A DNA stretch of 64,000 nucleotides from Trichococcus patagoniensis (GTDB lineage: Bacteria; Bacillota; Bacilli; Lactobacillales; Aerococcaceae). The DNA lies in contig NZ_QAOM01000014.1 in assembly GCF_003051085.1 (NCBI RefSeq), positions 1-64,000 on the forward strand, given 5' to 3'. The notes under the pieces are model-generated. The model did not search any database. It was not told the DNA's origin and saw only the letters and a list, made by a program, of their open reading frames with translations. Every line of letters starts with the position of its first letter. Positions within the stretch are counted from its first letter, which is position 1. Positions 54,208-61,013 of this stretch are shown here, piece by piece. The position numbers were made by a program, and so were the translations under genes.

Positions 54208-54462
54208 ACAAAGTCAGTGATGAAGAGAGTAGATTTGAATATTTTCTCCAGCGAGCCGGGACAGAGTGGAAGCCCAGCAGTAAAATATCAGATTGAAGCG
54301 CACTTCGGATGACGAAAAGGTGAACGTTCAGTAGCCTTTTACGCACTTTATGCGTTATTAAGATCGAGGTGGATTTGTTGTTTCGCAACAGATCAACTAG
54401 AGTGGTACCGCGGAATCAAACATTGACCCGTCTCTTGTAGCAATACAGGGGGCGGTTTTTTC
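54208..54462 (+). promoter_or_regulatory. T-box leader for the amino-acid ABC operon
   Basis: A complete T-box riboswitch. Stem I has GTGATGAAGAGAGTAGA at 54214, the AGCGAGCCGGG and GTGGAAGCCC distal motifs, and closes near GACG at 54311. The conserved T-box AGAGTGGTACCGCGG is at 54399-54413. A terminator (CCGTCTCTTGTA with TACAGGGGGCGG, then Ts) lies at 54428-54461. The specifier region is TTGAAGCGCACTTC at 54293-54306. CGC (Arg, 54299-54301, followed by A) seems likeliest, with GCG (Ala) possible. Uncharged tRNA would favour expression of the transporter. Confidence 0.92.
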
Positions 54463-54520
54463 ATACCCATATGAAAGACCGATGAATCATTCATTACATA
54501 CAAAAGGGGATTAGTTACAT

Positions 54521-55171
54521 ATGGATTTAAACTTTTTTCAGACTTATCTGCCGCTCTATTTTCAGGGCGCAGGGTATACGATCGGCCTTTCGATCAGTTC
54601 GATCGTACTAGGTGTCATTTTAGGGACGGGGTTGGCATTGATGAAAATGTCGCCCAACAAGTTCCTCAGCCTATTAGCGAATGGATACATCCAAATTGTC
54701 CGGGGTACACCGTTGATGGTGCAATTATTCATCATTTATTATGGACTGTACGTCATCAATATCGAGTTACCTGACTTCCTGTCCGGTGTCATCGCCGTAT
54801 CGCTGAACTCGGCAGCCTATATCGCCGAAATCATCCGCTCCGGTATCCAAGCGGTCGACAAAGGCCAAATGGAAGCGGCCCGCTCAATCGGAATGAGCAA
54901 ATCGATGGCGATGCAAAGAATCATCTATCCGCAAGCAATCAAAAACATTCTGCCAGCATTAGGGAATGAATTTGTCACATTGATCAAAGAAACGTCCATC
55001 GTTTCCGTATTGGGACTGCGCGATTTGATGTTTACCGCAAACACCGTCCGTGGTGCGACCTTCTTGCCGTTTGGCCCACTTGTGGTCGCTGCCGTGATGT
55101 ATTTCATCATGACATCAATCGTGTCCAAATTAGTGGACATTCTAGAAAAGAGGTTGAAACAAAGTGATTAA
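54521..55171 (+). CDS. Amino-acid ABC transporter permease
   Basis: Single membrane subunit of a polar amino-acid importer, 216 residues, probably a homodimer because no second permease gene follows. It has about five helices and the EAA loop [26 protein letters not shown] 54521 is preceded by AAAAGGGGAT. It overlaps the ATPase gene by eight bases. T-box control suggests that one amino acid, perhaps arginine, is the substrate. Confidence 0.9.
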   Translation: MDLNFFQTYLPLYFQGAGYTIGLSISSIVLGVILGTGLALMKMSPNKFLSLLANGYIQIVRGTPLMVQLFIIYYGLYVINIELPDFLSGVIAVSLNSAAYIAEIIRSGIQAVDKGQMEAARSIGMSKSMAMQRIIYPQAIKNILPALGNEFVTLIKETSIVSVLGLRDLMFTANTVRGATFLPFGPLVVAAVMYFIMTSIVSKLVDILEKRLKQSD

Positions 55172-55886
55172 AACAGAAAAACTGACAAAGTCCTTCGGCG
55201 ACAAACAAGTACTGAAAGGCATAAATGAACAAATCAACTCGGGTGAAGTGGTCGTGATCATCGGACCATCTGGATCCGGGAAAAGCACGTTTCTGCGCTG
55301 CATGAACCTCTTGGAAGAACCGACTTCCGGCAAAGTGATCTTCGAAGGACAGGAAATCAACAAAAAAGGTGTGGATATCGATTCCATCCGCACCAAAATG
55401 GGCATGGTGTTCCAAAGCTTCAATCTTTTCCCGCATCTGACCGTGCTGGACAACATCATGATCGGACCACAGCAAGTCAAGAAAGTACCGAAAGACAAAG
55501 CCGAAGCGATTGCCAGAAAATTGTTGGCACGCATGGGCATGACTGAAAAAGCCGATGTTTACCCGCAATCCTTATCGGGCGGCCAGAAACAACGGATCGC
55601 GATCGCGCGGGCCTTGGCGATGGAGCCGGACATGATGCTGTTCGATGAACCGACATCAGCGCTCGACCCGGAAATGGTCGGCGAAGTATTGCAGGTAATG
55701 AAAGACCTTGCTTTGGAAGGCATGACGATGGTAGTCGTGACCCATGAAATGGGTTTCGCGAAGGAAGTCGGCGACCGCATCCTATTCATGGATGACGGCC
55801 AAGTGATGGAACAAGGAACACCGGATGAGATTTTCAATCATCCAAAAAGTGAGCGGACAAAGGATTTCTTATCGAAAGTCCTATAA
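55164..55886 (+). CDS. Amino-acid ABC transporter ATPase
   Basis: ATPase of the importer, 240 residues: Walker [10 protein letters not shown], signature LSGGQKQR, Walker [14 protein letters not shown]-loop [11 protein letters not shown] 55164 follows AAAGAGGTTG inside the permease gene. It resembles the ATPase at 21085 but belongs to a separate, T-box-controlled operon. Confidence 0.92.
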   Translation: MIKTEKLTKSFGDKQVLKGINEQINSGEVVVIIGPSGSGKSTFLRCMNLLEEPTSGKVIFEGQEINKKGVDIDSIRTKMGMVFQSFNLFPHLTVLDNIMIGPQQVKKVPKDKAEAIARKLLARMGMTEKADVYPQSLSGGQKQRIAIARALAMEPDMMLFDEPTSALDPEMVGEVLQVMKDLALEGMTMVVVTHEMGFAKEVGDRILFMDDGQVMEQGTPDEIFNHPKSERTKDFLSKVL

Positions 55887-55910
55887 AAAAACATATCTGG
55901 AGGGGTTAAG

Positions 55911-56759
55911 ATGAAAAAAGGATTAATGAAATGGGCTTTGGGTGCAATGAGCATTCTTGCTTTGGCAGCATGCGGCAACACAAGCGAGACAGCGGACAGC
56001 TCCGCAACAGATTCAGCAGCTACAACAACTGATAAATTGCAGGAAATCAAGGACAGCGGCAAATTGGTGATGGGGACATCCGCGGATTATCCTCCATACG
56101 AATGGCATCTTGTGAAAGACGGCAAAGATACAGTAGTAGGTTTCGACATCGATATTGCGCAAGCAATCGCTGATGAATTAGGCGTAGAGTTGGAAGTCAA
56201 AGACATGGACTTCGACGGTCTGATCCCGGCTTTATCCACAGGCAAAATCGATATGATCATCGCCGGCATGAACCCGACGGAAGAAAGAAAACAAAGCGTG
56301 GACTTCACTGACATCTACTACACTCAAAAAGACGTATTGGTGATCAGAACAGAAGATGCTGCAACAATCACTTCTGAAGATGCATTGAAAACAGCTGCAT
56401 TGTCGACGCAAAAAGCGACAATCCAAGAAGATTACCTATTGGAAAACTTCCCCGATGCTGAAATCCAATCCGTTCCTAAATGGAACACTGCTATCCTGTC
56501 TTTGACAACCGGAAAAGTGGATGCAGTATTGATGGTTGAAACGGTTGCGAAACAGTTCGTTACCCAAAATGATACCTTAATGATCGCTGAATTCGACGTA
56601 AACAGTGAACTGAATCAATCTGCCATCGCAGTAGCTAAAGACGGCGGCGCATTCTTGACTACAGTCAATGACATTTTGAAAGAAATGACAGACAGCGGCA
56701 AAATCGAAGAGTTGATCCAAACAAACACGCAATTGATGGAAGACAATACAGCAGAATAA
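55911..56759 (+). CDS. Amino-acid ABC substrate-binding lipoprotein 1
   Basis: A 282-residue family-3 binding protein with signal peptide and lipobox LALAACG. Ligand-site residues sit in TSADYPPYEWH and VVGFDIDIAQAIADELG, with GMNPTEERKQSVDFTDIYY in the second lobe. A Thr/Ala-rich linker follows the anchor. ATG 55911 follows CTGGAGGGG. A hairpin at 56787-56816 separates it from a close paralogue. Confidence 0.9.
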   Translation: MKKGLMKWALGAMSILALAACGNTSETADSSATDSAATTTDKLQEIKDSGKLVMGTSADYPPYEWHLVKDGKDTVVGFDIDIAQAIADELGVELEVKDMDFDGLIPALSTGKIDMIIAGMNPTEERKQSVDFTDIYYTQKDVLVIRTEDAATITSEDALKTAALSTQKATIQEDYLLENFPDAEIQSVPKWNTAILSLTTGKVDAVLMVETVAKQFVTQNDTLMIAEFDVNSELNQSAIAVAKDGGAFLTTVNDILKEMTDSGKIEELIQTNTQLMEDNTAE

Positions 56760-56786
56760 AATCAACAATATACCATTATAAGTGCA

Positions 56787-56816
56787 AGGATGCTCTGAAA
56801 AGGGCATCCTTTTTTT
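56787..56816 (+). terminator. Terminator between the binding-protein paralogues
   Basis: AAGGATGCTCT-GAAA-AGGGCATCCTT followed by Ts. Partial read-through would give less of the second binding protein. Confidence 0.85.
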
Positions 56817-56847
56817 GAGAGTAAAAAGGAATGCGGAGGAATAACGA

Positions 56848-57684
56848 TTGAAAAAAGGGTTTATGAAATTTTTTTTGGGAACGCTGAGCATCTTGGCTTT
56901 GGCCGCATGCGGAAACACGAGCGGAACGGCGGACCGCGCTGCGGCGGATGCAGACAGCGCCTTGCAGGAAATCAAGGACAGCGGCAAATTGGTCGTCGGA
57001 ACTTGTGCGGATTATCCCCCGTATGAGTGGCATCTCGTGAAGGACGGCGAAGACAAAATCATCGGCTTCGACATCGCTATCGCCCAAGCCATCGCGGATG
57101 AACTGGGGGTCGAGCTGGAAGTCATAGATATGGATTTCGACGGCCTGATTCCGGCATTGTCCACAGGCGAGGTCGATATGATCATCGCCGGCATGAACCC
57201 TACGGAAGAAAGAAAACAAAGCGTCGATTTCACGGATATCTACTATACTCAAAAGGATGCCTTGGTGATCAAATCGGAGGATGCAGAGGATATCCGCTCG
57301 GAAAACGATCTGAAGAAGGCCAACCTAGCGACGCAAACGGCGACGATCCAGGAAACGTACTTGCTGGAAAATTTCCCGGATGCTGAAATCAAGTCCGTAC
57401 CGAAATTAAATACGGCCATCCTGTACTTGGTGACCGGAAAAGCGGATGCCGTCCTGATGGTGGAGACTGTTGCGAGGCGATACGTCGAAGAGAACGAAGG
57501 CCTTGAAATCGCCGACTTCGACGTCGCCAGCACGCCGAACGAATCAGCCATCGCCGTCGCGAAAGACAGCGGGGATTTTCTGGATGCGGTGAACGAGATT
57601 TTGGATGAAATGGAAGACAGCGGCCAAATCGAGGAATTGATCCGTACGAATATCGAGATTATGGATGAGAATACGCCGGAATAA
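56848..57684 (+). CDS. Amino-acid ABC substrate-binding lipoprotein 2
   Basis: A tandem paralogue of the preceding gene, 278 residues, with lipobox LALAACG. Long stretches are identical, for example KQSVDFTDIYYTQKD, but linker and C-terminal parts differ. In the binding region TSADYPPYEWH has become TCADYPPYEWH. It starts at TTG 56848 after GGAGGA. The terminator before it and the weaker start suggest lower expression; it may widen the ligand range of the importer. Confidence 0.9.
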   Translation: MKKGFMKFFLGTLSILALAACGNTSGTADRAAADADSALQEIKDSGKLVVGTCADYPPYEWHLVKDGEDKIIGFDIAIAQAIADELGVELEVIDMDFDGLIPALSTGEVDMIIAGMNPTEERKQSVDFTDIYYTQKDALVIKSEDAEDIRSENDLKKANLATQTATIQETYLLENFPDAEIKSVPKLNTAILYLVTGKADAVLMVETVARRYVEENEGLEIADFDVASTPNESAIAVAKDSGDFLDAVNEILDEMEDSGQIEELIRTNIEIMDENTPE

Positions 57685-57690
57685 ACAAAT

Positions 57691-57733
57691 AAAGAGAAAG
57701 AAACCGTGTTGACCGGTTTTCCTTCTCTTTTTT
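57691..57733. terminator. Bidirectional terminator
   Basis: AAAGAGAAAGAAACCG pairs with CGGTTTTCCTTCTCTTT (one mismatch) and is followed by Ts. Confidence 0.85.
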
Positions 57734-57743
57734 GCGTTAAAAT

Positions 57744-58748
57744 TCATTTTCTCTTTTTGAGGTCCATGTAGCCGCTGTACACAGTGGCGAAGATGCCGAA
57801 GAGGATCCCGGTGATCGGGAAGATGATCCAGGCGCTCCCCCAAGCTGCGTAGACGAACCCAGCAATCAGGTAGATGGCCGCCGCCAGCGGAAAGACGACA
57901 CCCGCGACGATGCCGACCATTTTATTCTTTTCAGACCTATCCCTCGCAAACTCGCCGATTGACAGCAGTTTTTCGTAGGTCTCATCCTGGGTGCCGTAAT
58001 AGACGAACAGAAAGACGCCTATCGCCACGAAACTGAGCAGGAAGACAAGCGAGAGCTTATTATCCTCGCCCAGGAAAACGGCTGAGAGCAACAGCGATAC
58101 CGGAGCCAGGATGCAGAGGGCGACGCCAATCGCTACTGCGGTAGCCAACCGCGGCCGAAAGGCTTTATGTTCAGCCTTCAAGCGGTTATAGGTCGCCGCA
58201 TCCAGTACGACGTGTTTGTTCTCCAGCTCAAATTGGTCCTCACGCATACCGTATAGGATAAAAAGAACAACACCCGCTGCGATCAGGACAAATAGCGGCA
58301 CCATCGTCAGCACGCCGGTAAGGGCGCTCGCCCGGCCTTGTTGGCGGAAAAAAGAGTCAACCAAATATTGCCCTAAGAACAAACTGGCCGGGCCCATGAT
58401 GCACAGAAAGACCCCGGTCGCTATCGCCCAGGAAAAACTATGCCGATGGGCCAGATAGGCATCCACTTCTTCAGTGGACAGATAGATCTGCTGTTCGTTC
58501 CCCGCACCGGAAACATCTTCCGGAACATTTGCGGAAACGCCCACTGCCGCCGCATCCCTGATGGCATCGACATCCCCGAGCTCCGCAAACACCATCCCGA
58601 TCGCCTCATGCTCACTTTTGCCTTCCGCCTTCAGCTCGTCGAAGCGTCTTTGCATCCGATCCAGCAGCTCTTGCTTCTGCCGCAACATTTCCGCCGATTT
58701 CGGTAAATCCGCAAAAATTGAATCCACATAGTTTCGTAGCGTACCCAT
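57744..58748 (-). CDS. HAAS/permease-prefix-domain membrane protein
   Basis: A 334-residue protein. The N-terminal helical domain (LRNYVDSIFADLPKSAEM ... AIGMVFAELGDVDAIRD, about 1-65) is the HAAS or permease-prefix type. About six membrane helices follow. Related DUF1700-type proteins are often paired with PadR regulators, but none is seen here. Function unknown. ATG at 58748 lies before GAAAAGAGG-type sequence. Convergent with the ABC operon. Confidence 0.75.
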   Translation of the reverse strand: MGTLRNYVDSIFADLPKSAEMLRQKQELLDRMQRRFDELKAEGKSEHEAIGMVFAELGDVDAIRDAAAVGVSANVPEDVSGAGNEQQIYLSTEEVDAYLAHRHSFSWAIATGVFLCIMGPASLFLGQYLVDSFFRQQGRASALTGVLTMVPLFVLIAAGVVLFILYGMREDQFELENKHVVLDAATYNRLKAEHKAFRPRLATAVAIGVALCILAPVSLLLSAVFLGEDNKLSLVFLLSFVAIGVFLFVYYGTQDETYEKLLSIGEFARDRSEKNKMVGIVAGVVFPLAAAIYLIAGFVYAAWGSAWIIFPITGILFGIFATVYSGYMDLKKRK

Positions 58749-58909
58749 GTTCTTTTCCTCTTTTCCGATTCCAAGGGGTGTTGGGAGATGATCTTATGAG
58801 TGCTCTTGAGTCATTTAAAGTGTAGCACCTTGAGATGATTTAATGAAATGATATGAGTGAAGCCAAGGGGGTGTAAATACAAATAAAACTGGGAGAATAA
58901 ATGATATGT

Positions 58910-58938
58910 TTGATAATGAAACTATAATGGAATATAAT
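58910..58938 (+). promoter_or_regulatory. Promoter of the AbiEi-like gene
   Basis: TTGATA at 58910-58915, 17 bp, then TATAAT at 58933-58938. A second TATAAT at 58923 lies inside the spacer. Confidence 0.65.
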
Positions 58939-58974
58939 TTATAGTATGAAATACACGAAGGGAGGATTACGGTT

Positions 58975-59652
58975 ATGAGTAAGAACCATAAGGAGATTAA
59001 TGCAGAATCCGCCGCTTTTACGGCTCAAAAGCGAACTGGACAAAATGATTGGGATAAAGAACTTGAGGAGACGCTAGGCCATATTGTGAAGGAACAGAAT
59101 GGAATCATTCAGCCTAAGGATGTGACCGGTCAAGGGATCCATCCAGAACAATTACGCCGGTACATCAAGAAAAATACAAATTTTCAAAAGGTAGCTCATG
59201 GTATCTATATGAAGGCCGATGAATTTCCTGATGAATTCCAGATTTTGCAAACTCGGTTCAAAAGAGGCATTTTTTCGTACGAAACTGCCTTGTTCTTGCA
59301 TGATTTAACAGATGTTACCCCATTCGACTATCACATGACTTTTCCGCAAGGTTACAACAATGCGAATCTGTCTGGATCAGGAGTGATCCCATCCTATGCA
59401 ATTCCTGACCGTTATGATCTGGGAGTACTCTCAATGGAAAGCCCATCCGGTAACCCTATCCTAGTCTACGACATTGAAAAGACACTTTGCGATATGTTCA
59501 TCCCTCGCCACAAAGCAGATAAAGATGTGCAATTGACTGCCTTGAAAAGATATATGAAACGAAAAAACAAAGACCTGTCCAAGTTGATGCGGTACGCAAA
59601 AGTTCTGAAAGTCGATGGGATATTACGCCCATATTTGGAAGTGCTTTTGTGA
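58975..59652 (+). CDS. AbiEi-like antitoxin/regulator ahead of BREX
   Basis: A 225-residue protein of the AbiEi type. An N-terminal winged-helix region (GIIQPKDVTGQGIHPEQLRRYIKKN, KVAHGIYMK) is followed by the antitoxin-like domain (FSYETALFLHDLTDVTP, DIEKTLCDMF). In type IV systems AbiEi is a transcription repressor paired with the nucleotidyltransferase toxin AbiEii. No AbiEii gene follows; the BREX genes do. It may act as a BREX regulator or as a left-over antitoxin. ATG 58975 follows GGGAGGAT. Confidence 0.82.
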   Translation: MSKNHKEINAESAAFTAQKRTGQNDWDKELEETLGHIVKEQNGIIQPKDVTGQGIHPEQLRRYIKKNTNFQKVAHGIYMKADEFPDEFQILQTRFKRGIFSYETALFLHDLTDVTPFDYHMTFPQGYNNANLSGSGVIPSYAIPDRYDLGVLSMESPSGNPILVYDIEKTLCDMFIPRHKADKDVQLTALKRYMKRKNKDLSKLMRYAKVLKVDGILRPYLEVLL

Positions 59653-59660
59653 TAATAATC

Positions 59661-59753
59661 ATGCAACTAAAGTTAAACAACTGGAAAGATGAAGTGAAGA
59701 AATACATCCAACGCACCGAAATGCCATTCCATTCCCGCAAATCTGCGGTATAA
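59661..59753 (+). CDS. 30-aa ORF between the AbiEi-like gene and brxA
   Basis: ATG 59661 opens a basic 30-codon frame to TAA 59753, starting eight bases after the AbiEi-like stop. There is no good ribosome site. Its end covers a palindrome CCGCA-AATC-TGCGG (59735-59748) that abuts a TATAAT at 59749-59754. It could be a degraded downstream gene or non-coding promoter sequence for brxA. Confidence 0.25.
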   Translation: MQLKLNNWKDEVKKYIQRTEMPFHSRKSAV

Positions 59754-59754
59754 T
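59735..59754 (+). promoter_or_regulatory. Palindrome and -10 element upstream of brxA
   Basis: CCGCA-AATC-TGCGG directly adjoins TATAAT (59749-59754), about 70 bp before brxA. Such a site fits a repressor controlling the BREX operon, possibly the AbiEi-like protein. No good -35 is visible. Confidence 0.4.
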
Positions 59755-59823
59755 TAATTTGTTATAAATAATTTGTAGAACACAGAATTAGCAACGTTAT
59801 ATAAGCACAGAAGAAGGTGGCAT

Positions 59824-60423
59824 ATGAATAAATATCGGACGGCATTGATGAATCGTCCCTTTATGTATATTGAGAGTAAACGCATTGCAGAAATGATGCT
59901 TCAAGGGAAAACGGAAGAAGAGCGACGATATGAAGCGATTGAATTGAATGCCATTCAGATGCCTTCACTGGACCGCAGAAAAACATCCTATAGAGAAATC
60001 AGTCATCGCCTGTCCTTTTTGGATGATTTCCTATTGGAAAAATTCATGGACAGCGACGCAGATACTGCGAAAGCGATACTGGCATATGCGATCCTGCAGG
60101 CAGATCAGCTTTATTATGAGTTCATGCGCGAGATTTATTTCGAAAAAATCTTGCTGCTTCAAAATGAATTGGCGAAAAAAGAAGTGATTAATTTTCTGTA
60201 TAAGAAGGGCGAGCAGATCGAAGTGGTCGCCAAGTGGGCAGATAACACTAAAGAGCGGTTGGCAGGAGGATTTATCCAAATGATGCGCGAATCCGGCTTT
60301 ATTGTCAGCAATCATGAGGAGCATCAAGTCAAACGCATTCTGATCAACGATGGTGTGAGGGAGTACCTGCGGAAAAATGGGGTCAAACCGATTGTTGAGA
60401 TTATGTTAGGAGAACTATTATGA
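59824..60423 (+). CDS. brxA: BREX protein BrxA
   Basis: A 199-residue, mostly helical DUF1819-family protein (NusB-like fold), first gene of the type 1 BREX phage-defence cluster. Recognisable parts are ESKRIAEMML near the N-terminus, the central FMREIYFEKILLLQNEL and the C-terminal wing region. BrxA binds DNA in studied systems. ATG 59824 follows AGAAGGTGG. It overlaps brxB by four bases (ATGA). Confidence 0.85.
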   Translation: MNKYRTALMNRPFMYIESKRIAEMMLQGKTEEERRYEAIELNAIQMPSLDRRKTSYREISHRLSFLDDFLLEKFMDSDADTAKAILAYAILQADQLYYEFMREIYFEKILLLQNELAKKEVINFLYKKGEQIEVVAKWADNTKERLAGGFIQMMRESGFIVSNHEEHQVKRILINDGVREYLRKNGVKPIVEIMLGELL

Positions 60424-61001
60424 AACAGATTATTGAAAGACTGAATGACTTACAGGAAATTATTCTGGAACCGAACTTCACAAACAAAAAAGGATTGGGC
60501 GGAGAAATCGGCTTTTACATCTTCGATTATGATGCGGCTGATGAACTGGTTGTCCGCCAAGCGATTCCGGAGCTCATTCAATACAGCCAAAAGCGAAATG
60601 AGGCTTTGCAGTTTCAGGTGTTTGATCTTTATGACATGATGATCCGCTTTTTCGAAAAGCGTGGGTACATCGAAAAGAACATCAAAATGGAACAGCAGAA
60701 AAGCAGCGAAGAATTGTTCAGCGTCATGCGCAAGGCACTCAAAATCGCGACCAATCGGGATGTTTTTGTGCAGACGATCAAAGAAGAATTGCAGCCAGGT
60801 GCCATTGTTTTCATAACCGGCATCGGCAAGATCTATCCGATTCTGCGTTCGCATGTTTTGCTGAACAATTTGCAGATCGTAATCGAGGATCAGCCTTTGA
60901 TCTTGTTTTTCCCAGGTACGTATGAAGACAACAAAATGCAACTGTTTGGCGAATTCAAGGACGATCATTATTATCGTGCCTTTCAATTAGTAGGTAGATA
61001 G
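60420..61001 (+). CDS. brxB: BREX protein BrxB
   Basis: A 193-residue DUF1788-family protein, second gene of type 1 BREX. Typical are the early GGEIGFYIFDYDAADELVVR and the late FVTGIGKIYPILRSH-like segment (IVFITGIGKIYPILRSH). Its biochemical role is not established. ATG 60420 follows TAGGAGAA. BrxC begins 12 bp after its stop. Confidence 0.87.
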   Translation: MKQIIERLNDLQEIILEPNFTNKKGLGGEIGFYIFDYDAADELVVRQAIPELIQYSQKRNEALQFQVFDLYDMMIRFFEKRGYIEKNIKMEQQKSSEELFSVMRKALKIATNRDVFVQTIKEELQPGAIVFITGIGKIYPILRSHVLLNNLQIVIEDQPLILFFPGTYEDNKMQLFGEFKDDHYYRAFQLVGR

Positions 61002-61013
61002 AGGAGGAGCAAA

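Noticed and set aside
58975-59652. Complete AbiE toxin-antitoxin pair
   Set aside because: Only an AbiEi-like protein is present. The following frame has 30 codons and no nucleotidyltransferase motif.
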